64,000 nt of DNA from Bugula neritina (lineage: Eukaryota; Bryozoa; Gymnolaemata; Cheilostomatida; Bugulidae): assembly GCA_964035545.1 (NCBI GenBank), contig OZ037769.1, positions 6,941,429 to 7,005,428 of the forward strand. Direction: 5' to 3'. The number at the start of each line of letters is the position of its first letter. Position 1 is the first letter of the stretch. The notes under the pieces were generated by a model, which saw only the letters and a program-made list of their open reading frames with translations, had not been told where the DNA came from and searched no databases. Position numbers and translations under genes: made by a program. Below are positions 10,009-22,300 of the stretch, piece after piece.

Positions 10009-13000
10009 CTTCTATCTATAGTGTTGCAGCTATGTCAAGTGAATGTGCTGTAGAATTTTTGGAATGTTTGATGGATGGAGTAAGATAAGTCTGCAAGATA
10101 AGTTGTGTCGTCCAATGAGTAAGCAACACAAGGTTCTGTATCTGCTTAGTCTAGGATCCTACGGACATCTCCAGTCATCCTGTTATATCAGAAACTGAAA
10201 CAATAATGACAGACATTCTAACAGCTGGATCATCAAACAGAGATCCTTCTGACAACTCGTGTCACATCAACGTCATCCTGACAAACAACTCTGCCCACCT
10301 CAACACATAACAAAGACCTCAAAAGAAATGCCTGCTAAGAGAATGATTGATTTCTGGCTGCAGAAACGTTTCTTTTATTTTGGTCAGCACCAACACCCAT
10401 CCGGCTTCTGGTGACTCATACGAGTCTTGGGTGATTTAGAGTGACAGTTGTGTACGCCAATCTATGCCTATTGGGTTGTTAGAATCGGTTGTGGTAGGAC
10501 AAATGCTGATGTATGTTACCTGTAGGGGAGGTTGAGGGAAGATAAACTAATAAAATAGGAAATAGTGGCCAGTAGTAGTGTGAATTATGCATTCTTTAAA
10601 ACAAATAATCTGTTAGTAATCTCTTTATCATTTTAGGATCATCTTTTGTTGATAAGTAGAAAGTAAACAACATTTGTTCCGTTATATAAAATATTATCAA
10701 TAACTACTTACCATCAAACTAAATAACACTGTTACTTAAGGTACTTAAACCCAGATACCAAAGCCTGTAGTGCTTCAGCTCAACCCAAGCTCAAATAAAG
10801 CCTGTTTTGCAACTTACTGCAGTATGCTAGGGCACATAAAGTTCAATAATATGGATATTGCATTATAGCTTTAGAAAGCAGGTGCTAATATTTGCCATTA
10901 GTATACACAGTAGTCCTAAAATATCACAGTAAACGTTAGAACTAGCAGGCTTATACATCAATCATCAGTAGTTCAACTCTACATCATTATAAGTAGTAAT
11001 AAATGTTGGTGGTGCAGTACAGTAGAAGCAGTACTGACTGGTGACTAGTGACTGGTAATACACTGTACTATGAGGCAGCTGTCAGTAAGCTCTAACTCCA
11101 AAGTTCTTGTTGCAAAAAGTAAACTGTAATAAGAGTAAAGTCTGGCACGTAAGCTACTATTTAAATTTCTCTGTAGCTACAGCTAAATTGAAAACATGCA
11201 GCAGCCCATGAAAGGAGACAATGGTATATCACTATTGCACTCTATCATACCGGCAACTATATTAATTTTCATGTGAAATTATTGTCCCCCTTCCTCTAAG
11301 AAACCCACTTAATTAAGGACTTGTTTTCTATTGTGACAAAGGAGCAATCATGACTGAATGCTCTTCCTAAGTCACCAATAGCCTTTACTGGGATTTAAAC
11401 TGCTGACCACATGCTTACTAAGCCTTTAGCTCTAACCCCTAGACCACTAGCTGCTCCATACCAGCAAGTTCAGATTAGCTTCTTAGAAATTAAACAGTTC
11501 ACTTCCTTGTTAAAATACATTTAGCCATAAAAGACCTATAGCTTTGTATTCTATTTATCTAACCATGGTCTATAGGACTTAAATGCATCTACAAAACATC
11601 TAATAATTCCTCATACAACAGAAAGACCTAATTTACTAAGAACTTTACACAGGGTATCAATTATTGCTCTACAATCAACTGTATACCTTCATATTCTAAC
11701 CTCTAATTAGTGAGCCCATCTTCTTTCAGCTTTTGGCTTTGTTTTATTATGCTTATACTATAATCACCTCAGCTGGTTTGTAGTGTGAGTTGAGTATGCT
11801 GATTAGAGAACCACAAATTAGAGTTAGTATCAGACCCCCTTTTTAGTAGCCAAACCCACGTATATCTCCGGTTCACCACGGGCACTTTCTTGGCTATTCA
11901 AGTGAGGAAGTGATTTTTCATACAGCCTAATTTTGATTGCTCATGGGTATTTACTTTGTTTCCGCATTTTAAAAAGTAATTTAATTTAGCAGAATGCAGC
12001 TAAAAATACTTTGCAAACACAGACATTAATAAATATGTGGGAGTATTAATTAAGACTTCAAGCTGCAGTATAATAGAAAAGCTTTAACATCATCTGAGTC
12101 CTGAATTAAAATATAAGTTTGATTTCCCAGTTTATTAATAAAGCACAAATTTCTCCCAGTTTCCTTTTTCTACCCTTGCGCCACACACGGAGAATTATTA
12201 CAAAGGCTATCTAGGCTCTGCATAAACTGCTGTATATCGGAAATAACTGAAGTTGTAACTGGAAAATGACTGTTTTTTTATTGCATATACATCATACTGT
12301 ATATAAAGTATGCCAAGTTAGCAGATAGCAATTATAACTTGAATGTATAAGATAAAACTGCACATTGTGTAACTTAATGTGCCACGATTTTCTATATGTA
12401 CTAATCATGCTTTTTGATTAAAATTTCGTTAGTGTTTTACAATCTTTATGCAAACTTTTACTACTAGCGTGAATAAGATTTAGATTTGCAATCCAGAGCT
12501 ACAAAAGCTGGAGATATTGGTTATACCATAGCTATAGCAGCGGGGAGTTAGAGTCTCCTTTACTAGAACCCCAAAGCAATTTTGGCAGCCAACTTGAAAA
12601 ACAAGTTTAACCAGGCTGTCAACATTACCAAGTACCTGAAGGTAATACAACAGTCATGTACATGCAAATAAAACTGTGTACATATAAGTACTCACTGGAT
12701 ATGCTGAATCTAATGTCAGCAGAAGTTAAGTGTTGGCTCTTTCATCCACCTTGACGTTCTGGTGAGCTAGCAACTTTCTTTTGTACTAATGATGTGTGTG
12801 TTGGCAATGCACAAGTATAGCACTAGCATTTGTCCTTTCAACTGCCTTCCTTTTATGCCGATGCTTTAGTAAGCAACATGAAAGCTTTGTGTATTCAATA
12901 AAAGGGTGCATTCACCTAGCAACCCACACTATAAGCTTTAACGTGAAGTTCATGAGCTATATTTCTGTAATGATTGATTTTCCACTGGTTGCACGAACTC

Positions 13001-13381
13001 TACGAATGCTCTGTAACTATTAGTCTGGTGGCAACTGAGGTTTATCTTTCAAGTTTGTAAAAAATTTCATGTAGATACTTTCTGAAACACTTTTTTGGTC
13101 AATTGAAATATGCTGAACATGAAAAAAATACTGTACCTTAACCTAGTTGTGGCTTTCACCCTTAATTTTTAGAATTAAAAGCCGAAATTCTTAAAGCAAA
13201 GTATTAGGAGTTATGCTCTCAATTTAAAAACATAGTCGGGGTTCTAATCCTTAAAAAAGAATATAAGCGGGACGCTAACATAGACCCCCTTAATTTATTT
13301 TGATTACTTGGGCTGTATACAACTGTTCAAATATTCATCCATATTTTTCACTTCCTGTTTGTAAGCATGAACAGATTTTAG
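10009..13381. other. Intergenic region without a supported gene
   Basis: AT-rich sequence upstream of the minus-strand membrane-protein gene. Apart from the tRNA-like element near 11.4 kb, nothing convincing is seen. A 75-codon open stretch at 12796-13023 has no splice or homology support. Confidence 0.55.
11381..11458 (-). repeat. tRNA-derived SINE-like sequence
   Basis: The minus strand contains TAGTGGTCTAGGGGTTAGAGC, close to a tRNA A box, and AGTTTAAATCCCAG, close to a B box, at about the correct spacing. A cloverleaf anticodon stem is not convincing, so this is more likely a decayed tRNA-derived repeat than a tRNA gene. Confidence 0.55.
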
Positions 13382-15798
13382 CTGATCATAGAATGTGCTA
13401 TTCATTACAAACAAATTGCAAATGAAACACTGCTGATATTGGAAGGAGAAAAGTTAGAAAAAACAAAAGCAATTGCCAACTCTTGGCTACCAACTCTAAA
13501 ACAGCCTGAGTGTGCTATTGCCAACAAGTTTTTGTCTGATGAACTAGGTCTAGATCCAGAAGGTCAAAAATCAAAATGTGATACTAGTCAAAGTCATAGA
13601 TATTACCATGCACAATGCTATGCTAGATTTTGTGCTAAAAGCAAGCTAGAAAGAGCTATGTCTTCTAAGAGAAAGGTGTGTGGTATTTAGCAATTTAGTA
13701 AGATTATTTTTAATTTTAAATATATTTTTATTCAACTTATAACAATAAATTATAATTAATACATACATGCAGTTATATTATTATTATGAAATAAATATCA
13801 TATATTGAATTATTAATTATATTGATAAATGAATAAAATATAATAGATATTAATATTTATGTATTAAATTATCCTAATGTTTTATTATTATTATAACCTG
13901 TGTTATTTTTGATTTTAATATTTTATATACAATTTTGCCATATAAAAACTTTTAACCTAGCATCAATATAATTATTATAGTATAGTTAGTATTATAATCA
14001 TTGTGATGATAAACAGTATAATTATATTATAATAATAATATTTATATTAATTACTAATTGAATATAATCAATGCAAATACAATTTTAAATTAATTTTTTT
14101 GTTTGTTTAATAAAATAAACATGGCTGACATTGTATAACACTTTAGATTCATATGGTACTTTACTAGGTACTCCATGTATCAGAGGAAGAATCACAGAGT
14201 AGAGGTGATGATGAGCCTGCTGTGAAATATACAAGGTCTAAAGCTAATCTCAAAATGACATCAAATGTCCTACCACAAGTCTGTATCATCTGTGAGAAGC
14301 ATCGTAAAAGGCAAAAGCATGGACGCAATGAACCACTTCACTCTGCTGAGACCATTTCATGTGGCAAGCTATTGGAGGCTGCTAAGGGGATGGAGGATAA
14401 TAGACTGAAAACACTGCTTGGAAATCAAGATTGCGTTGCTTTGGAAGTAAAGTATCACAATTCCTGTCGCTCACGATATTTTTTGTCATATAAGAATATG
14501 ATTCAATCAATCAACAAAGAGTATACAGAAGACCCATATTGGAAAAAGTTCTGCGAAGAAGTTATTGAAAGAAGGATAATCACATCAAATGAAAAGCTCT
14601 CTCTTACCCAACTTTTAAAACTGTATGAGACACTCAGCCCACTAGATCATACTCAGCATAGCACAAATTGGCTCAAGTACAGACTACAAAGAGATTATAG
14701 GGGTCAGCTAAAGTTCCACTCCAGTTTACGAAAGAATGCTAGTGACTTGGTTACCAAATGTGATATGGGCTTAGCAGAACTTGAAAAACACATACATAAA
14801 CAATTATCCGAGCCTTCACAACTCGACTCTTCGACATCCGATTCATCGACTTTTGAGCAACCTGAGAACATTCAACCAACTGAACATTGTTCAATCCCGA
14901 TCAACTGCCACAGACTACCGATTGCCCAGAGATGCGGAGTGATCATGAGGAAGCAGATACAAGGTTGGTCTTGCATGCAAAAATAGCTAGTCAACATCAT
15001 GAAAATGTAATAATATGGTCTCCAGACACTGATGTAGCTGTTATTGACATTTCACATTGTAGTTCGATTCCAGCACAGATTTTTTTTGCTACTGGTTCAG
15101 GGAAAAATCAAAGACTTGTGTGCCTCTCTGAAATTGCTGATCAGTTAGGAGATGAGAAGTCTAGAAATTTACCGGCCCTACACGCATTCAGTGGGTGCGA
15201 CACTACTTCCAGCTTTTATGGAAAGGGCAAAAAGTCAATTGCCATCACAGCACTGAGCGACCAGAATCATCTCAAAGCCTTATCAGGTTTCGGGCAACAC
15301 TTTCAGTTGTCAGTTGTGCCAGAAGGCATTGAAAACCTAGTTTGCAAGATCTACAACAGTGCAGTAAGCTCGGTCAATGATGCTAGATACGAACTTTTTA
15401 GAACTGGTAGTGCGACAGACAGATCCTTGCCACCTAATTATGATGCACTCACTCTGCATTGTAAACGGGCAAACTACCAGACTAAAGTGTGGCGCTCTGC
15501 TCTCATGCCCATCATGAACTGTCCAAGTCCTGATAATCAAGGATGGAAGATTGTGGATGAACAACTTGAGATAGCATGGCTGAGTGAGCCTCATGCACCC
15601 AGTGACATTTTAAAAACAAGGAAATGTTCTTGCAAAAAGACCAACTGTAAAGGTGGAAAATGTTTGTGTGTACAAGATAAATTGCGATGTACAGCACTGT
15701 GCAGTTGCCTTAATTGTGAGAACAAAATGGTTGAAAATCTTTCTTCTGATGAAGATTTGGATGATGATGACAATCCAGATGAGTGTTTTTCAGCATGA
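13382..15798 (+). pseudogene. HEEADTR/GCDTTS-family gene with Zn-like N-terminus and CXC-like tail, frame-broken
   Basis: Exon 1 (from about 13382) reads open to AAG at 13676, followed by GTGTGT. Exon 2 resumes after a TAG acceptor at 14167. It has a CIIC...C...YHNSC pattern at 14282-14470, likely zinc-binding, and stays open in frame 2 to about 14888. The reading then continues in frame 1: HEEADTR at 14944-14964, WSPDTDV from 15016, and HAFSGCDTTSSFYGKGKK with Cys-Asp at 15196-15201. Near the end comes a cysteine-rich stretch with CSCKK, CKGGKCLC and CSCLNCEN; the stop is at 15796. This architecture recurs in many invertebrate proteins that I recall as uncharacterised and multicopy. The spacing of the acidic motifs resembles FEN/XPG (PIN-like) nucleases, which is an inference. 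The frame change and the apparent lack of the long central region suggest an internal deletion, so a decayed transposable-element or multicopy-family gene is likely. Confidence 0.6.
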
Positions 15799-18700
15799 TT
15801 GTATTCCATGGAATTTATAAAGCATTTGACTTTTAAGGTTACAATTTTGTTCATGAATATTTCAGTAGTTTTAAGTGTCATTAACCTCATCTTTGCAGAA
15901 TGCTACACCTAGCATGAAGTCATATTGATAGACTAAGTGCCTAACTTATTGGAAACTAGTGCATGGCTGCAAGTTAGCTGTCAATCTGTTTTAAATTTGA
16001 GTAATTTAGTCACTATTATATTTCTTGTATTTCATGCATCTAATCCGCTAACTACTCAGGAGGCACATTTTGTAGCCTTAGCTCATTTACCAAATTACTT
16101 CCTGTCGCCTTCATTTATATAGTTTAATCTTTTTAAATACATAGCTTATTACAATAAATACATATTATGTCTAATATTGTTACCAGCTCTATATCACTTC
16201 TTACTGGATAGTCGAACATATTGCATTATACTAGCATATTAAGCCTAAGTTCTCTATACTTGGAAAGTAGTTGGGGTAAAAGGATGAATACCCATCTTTA
16301 GGATAAATCGGTGACTAAATTGAGCTTCGTCTCACATAATATAGATACCTTTTAGTGGTCTTTGTACTGGTTGTATGAACAGTATAATAGAGCTTACGAA
16401 ATGGGGAAAGTTAGATGGAAGTTATAGCCTGAGCTCAAATTGCTTTTTAACCCCCCCCCCCCCCCCCCCCGAAAGCCACTGGTACGTTAAGGTAGACCCC
16501 CGCCATGCTTTTCAGCATAAAATTTTACCCCAGATAAGTGTGTTTCCAGGTATCTACATCATTTTTTTTACGAAACTTAAAAACTAAGCACCTTTTAAGG
16601 CACTTGCCACCGGACTATATCCTCAACAAAGGAAATAATTGCTATTATATACCTAGCATGGGATTTGAATCACCTTACTTGCACCAGGTAAGTGGGGGAG
16701 TAAAGGAACAAGCCTGACCCAACACAAATGAGATCTTAGTATACATAAGTGTTAAATTAACACAGACCATATCAGACTTCCTTAAACTTGGGTAACAACA
16801 GTACAGCTGTCAATATCAAACAATTTATTAGTTTGCCTTAAATCTCAGTAACAGCTGATGAAATCTAAACTAAGTTACCTTTATTTTGAGTTACAGATGG
16901 TGAAAAAGAAATAATTATTAGTAATTAAGACTGCACCATTTTCATTACAGAAAGTTTATTGCTAGCAAAAGTTTTCTATTCAAAAGGAATAGAGGTTTTT
17001 CACTTTTGTAACAAAATGTGCTTGTTTGTGCGTAAATGTGCAATTTCTAAAAAGGGTATTTTAAAATGTCTTATTTTTCAAAGTTTTGAATGTTAAAAAG
17101 GTATCACTTTTAAAACAGCACCAGTTTTGAAAACAAGGTCATGATATGAAACAGCCTCATTTTTATAGAAACGATCCTTAATAACAAGACACCTTAAAAG
17201 CATTACTCATTGCTTGTTTGAAGCTGCGTAGATATTTCACTTGATTAAGCTATGTCTGCTTCTGTTATCTGCAGCTCAGCTAATCTATAATGGGTTAAAT
17301 ACTTCAGCTATTTACTAGTTTACTAAAACTTTCCTAGAATTCATTTACTTTAACTAATGCAGTGAAAACTAGGAAGGTTATACAGTAGAGTTCTAAACAG
17401 TTATCATAATTATATGACTATATAACTAATTTAATGTAACTGATATAACTAATAAATATAAATATTTATTGTAACTATATAAGTTATGACTAACTTAATA
17501 TAACTGATGATTACCAACAGTTATTCAACTAGAACTAGTATAACTAATAACTGACAATTGCTTGAGAATCTAGTGTAGGTATACCCTGAGGCGCTTACAC
17601 TACCATATCATATTTTTAGATCGTATTGAATTACTAACTTAGACAAACAAAAATACACAAAGTCATGAGTTGTGAATGAATCAGTATTTAGGACAAAGAA
17701 AAAGCCAGCTAAATCAGAGAATATATTTTCATAACCAGTTAGTAGGCATGTGACTGCATCATCTATGCTGGATATGTGATGCCTTGAAGCTACTACTAGC
17801 GGCTGAACACAGCTATATGACTAGGTGTATGAATCAACATGAATCATACACCTTATAGATACTGTGTGACTGAGAACATCATATTTCATTATAGTCTCTA
17901 CATTTCAACTGACTCAATTATTAGATTTAGCTTAATCCTTCCTGTGTTTCTCATTTCCTGTTAAATTCAACAGGATAGACCTCATATGTAAGTGGTAAAG
18001 TATACTATCATGTGGCTACATAATAAATATTATAGCGCCAAATACATCGCGGGCAGGTTAGTTTTACTTCTACTGCTTAGGGTATTGTCCAATCAGCCTT
18101 TAGTTTCAACATGCTTGTTCTTGCCATAGTTGATGGAGCACATGCACGCACAAGACCGCAGTGGTCTAAATGAGTCATCTAATAAGTTTATTCTATACTC
18201 TATAGTTACCAGAAGCAATGTCACACTGTCCTAGTTTTTGCAGACATGTGTAAATATGTACACCTAGTTGGTCTTCCGTGCATAATTTGAGTACAAGTAT
18301 TGCAATAGAGCATGTGGAAGATACACCTAAATAAGTTCAAAGCATAGCATTAGAATAATTTTATCACACAAAATATATTTTATTTTCTATATAACACAAG
18401 CACTGAATTAATTCAATTGCACAATCTGAAGAAGTGCAGTATATCCGAAACATTTACAATATTAAAAAACTACTGTACTATAACACCTATTCATCACCTA
18501 AGTAATCCACTTTGTATACAAGTAATAAATTATTCTGCTATAACACATAACCAGGAAGTTATATGTTTTCTTACAGCCAAACACCAAATACATTATGAAA
18601 AGAAGTAAGTTATGACAAAAAATACAACATATCGACAGAGTAATATAACACAGAATGTATTAAACAGCTACCACTAGATTAATATACAGATCAACTATAG

Positions 18701-19310
18701 CTTAAGTCTTTGGTCTGTAATACATTATTATGAAATTACAACATGCTTTAACTCTTTGTATCACATACACTGGCCAATAGGAAACAGTGACACAATTTAA
18801 AACCAACTCCTCCGAAAACAGCGTATAATTTCTCATTGCAAATTGACTTCTTGCATAATAAAATGAAGTAAAATAAAAACAATACAAAATAATAAAGATT
18901 GTAGAACAAAACATAAAAACAAGATAATAGAAACAATATTGAGATTCTAGGTGCACAACGCTGTGAAAAACAAATGAGAGTTTGTATAAGAAATATAGTA
19001 ACATAGAACACAACAGAAAGTGGTCTGGAGGCCAACCTCATGGTATATGACAATGTCTAAGAGTTTGACATACTTGAATATAAATAACTACAAAAATACA
19101 TAAATAAAAACCTAAATTTACACACATTCAGTGGTGTTTACAGCATAGCAGCTGAATTAAAAAGTGTGAGTAACTAATAGACATTATGCTACTTTTCATT
19201 AAGATAATTCCACTAAAATCATCATTAAGTGGATACAATACTGTCCCATATAACAACAAGTCTACACACACACAATATTACATGTGATAAAGTATAGGAC
19301 TCTCAGGTGG
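15799..19310. other. Intergenic region, no supported gene
   Basis: AT-rich sequence between the HEEADTR-family locus and the synaptophysin-family gene. It contains a homopolymeric C run near 16450-16470. Open stretches at 16375-16587 and 18417-18608 (plus) and 18702-19053 (minus) lack recognisable domains and convincing splice partners. Confidence 0.55.
16450..16470 (+). repeat. Poly-C tract of about 20 bases
   Basis: An uninterrupted run of about 20 C residues is followed by GAAAGCC. It is unusual in this AT-rich sequence and probably length-variable. Confidence 0.9.
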
Positions 19311-22300
19311 CTAGTAGGTAGGCTGCCCGTAATAGTCCTCAGTCCCTCCAGTGTGGCTGCCAAAAGATGACTGAGTGCCACCAGCGGCTGGAATGGTAGG
19401 GTCAGCAGTGTACTCTGGTGTCTGGTAGCCTACAGAGTACATGGTATACAGCAATACACCACGTGGTATACAGCAATACACCACATGGTATATAGTAATA
19501 CACCATATGATATACAGCAATACCCGCCACCCGCGCAGGACCACGGCGGTGAAAGGTGACCAAAGGTGACCATATGATATACAGCAATACACCACATGGT
19601 ATAAGTAATGCATCCCCCAAGAGCCGTTTAGTATCGAAAGAACACTTTCTAAGTGATAATTATGTTGACTGCTCACAGGTAAGCATATTTACCAGTGCAT
19701 ATAAAAGGTCAACTACACCACAATACTGTGTGCTACTATGATAATGTACAGAATATAAGCCTATCTCAAATCGCAAGTCATTGTACAGAAATTCATTTCC
19801 TGCAGAAAATTCAGGCCCTGACGGAAATAAAATGACAGTTTTATCATCAGTATAATTATTCAGAAGTCAGAAACAATTGAAAGAGGGACAATATATAAGG
19901 ACAGAGAAAGGACGTTGAAACGCTATATATTACCTACATGCCAAGAATTAAATAGGAAATGTGTACGAATAGCACCAGATGTGCATAGGCAATGTGGAAG
20001 AGGAAACGAATCAAGTAAAATAAACTACAGAAATATTGGCTCTTCCCTTAGCGTTACAAAACATGCTCTGTGTGAATAGATGTGCTACCTGGATCAGAGT
20101 AAACATTGTTGGGATCTGCGTTACCAGCCCCCTCCTTGTCTTTGTGCCACTCAGTTTCCTTGAACAGAAACCAAAGCGAGGCTCCGCATAGACCCATGTT
20201 CAGAAAGCCAAACATCTAAAGATCATACAAATTATGCAATACATTTTTTGCAGCTGAAAAGTGAAGGCAAATGCTGAATCACATCTTAAATATAATATTA
20301 ATATTATATTTAATATAATATAATATCAATATGATAGATTTCAAGGTTCAGGCAAAGTCAAAATAAGTCTACAGTGATGGTAATATTTTGACATGTCTTC
20401 AAGTAACAAACTATCTGATACCTGTGAAATTATTTTCAATTTACATAATATCAAGCTTCTATAAATACTTTTGGGAAATTTATCATTGAGCTTTCAGCAA
20501 CTGTCAACGGCAAACTCAGAGTCAAATTAATTAATTTATACCCACCATTTTCACTGAGTAACTGCTTATAAGCTTAAAGTAAAGAAATGGCATACTACGG
20601 CTGCTAGCAGATATACAGGAGAGTGCAATTCCAACACAATGTACTATATAGCACATTATACATACATACATGTGAAACAACTATGAACATAACATACTAC
20701 ACAACACAGTATACACATGATGACACAACTACAAACATAACAACTATAAACACAATGTATACATATTATAGCGCACACATATAGTGAAACAACTATAAAA
20801 CATAACATGTAATAATTTAGTAAAATCATATATTTTAGAAATATTATATTGATTGTATTTTGTTTTCTTCAATAAAAAAACAACTCCAATGGGCGATAAG
20901 AAATTAAAGGCATCCCATTATTTGAGCAATTGGAGCTAAGTGTTACTAAGGGGTTATAAATTGAATCAAAGTAATAACTAACGGCAGACACGGTGAGGGT
21001 GGAGTTATCCCCAGATCTGATTGGCTGACACATTCCTGGCTGACAATGATCTCCAAGCTCCTCAATCATATTCTCAGGCTGAACGTATTTGGCCATCTTG
21101 TTAAGATTATCAGCCCAAGCAGTAGAGGCAATGAACCAGAGTATTGTCCAAGCAACAGAAACCAGGAAGTCCTGTAATATATTACAGTAGTCAGAAAATA
21201 ATATAAATATGATAATAAATAAAATAATAATAATATATTATGATAAATAAAATAATAATATATGATAATAACAAATAATAATATAATAATAATATATGAT
21301 GATAAAGAATATCATAATGTATATTATTTAATGATGTAATAAAAATATTATTATATAATAATAAATAGAACAATAATATATGCTAGAAGCTAACACAAAG
21401 ATAATACAAGAAGGGACATGGCTTAGATCATTCACTGGGAGTTTATGGAATTCATGGGTTTCAGAGGATCAGGAATTACTTTGGCCAGTGAGTGGAGTCA
21501 GTACTGGAAGATGACAACACAAAGATCTTGTGGGATTTCAACATACACACTGACAGAGTGATTGAAGGCCTGATATTGTGGTAGCTGACAAGAGTAATGT
21601 AGAAACAATAATCATGATATTCCAGTCCCTGGTGACTCTCAAGTAAAAGAGAAAGAATCACAGAGAATAGCAAGATATCAGGATCTGGCACTAGAACTAA
21701 CCAGCCTTTATATAGCATCAACATTGTAATTGAAGCTCTTGGAGCTACATACAAGACTGTAGATAGGAGTAGCTGAGAATAAACACACACTGATTCAGCA
21801 GACAGCCTTACTAGGATCATCTCATATCTTAAGAAAAGTTCTATCCATCCCAGCCTAGTGGAACTAGGCCGATGGTAGAAGGTTACACTAGCAAAAAGCT
21901 GTGACACAACCAGTAAGCACCACATGATAATGAACATAGTAGTAATATAGGACAATCAATATAACAATAATATACGATAATGAATACTGAAATAACATCT
22001 AGTAGTACATAATATTGTAGCATATGATAATAAAAATATAACAATACATTATGGTAATGAGTACTAAAATAACATGCTGATGTATTATGGGTAATGACAT
22101 GCAGGAGTCTGAATCCAGTAAAATACAATAACCTCATACATTTTTAAGTACAATAACTTTGAAGCATAATATGAGCCTTGTCTTGGGAATTTTGTTGCTG
22201 AGGTAAGACAACTTCAATATGTACATGCCTATTCACTTCAATGGTTCTATAAGCAGCTCCGAGTTGGAGGTGACTGAGTGCACTAGTTTGAAGGAAACCC

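Noticed and set aside
18702-19053. Two overlapping ~100-codon hydrophobic minus-strand frames
   Set aside because: Phe/Tyr/Leu-rich translations of AT-rich DNA. Two frames are open simultaneously and neither has a signal or domain.
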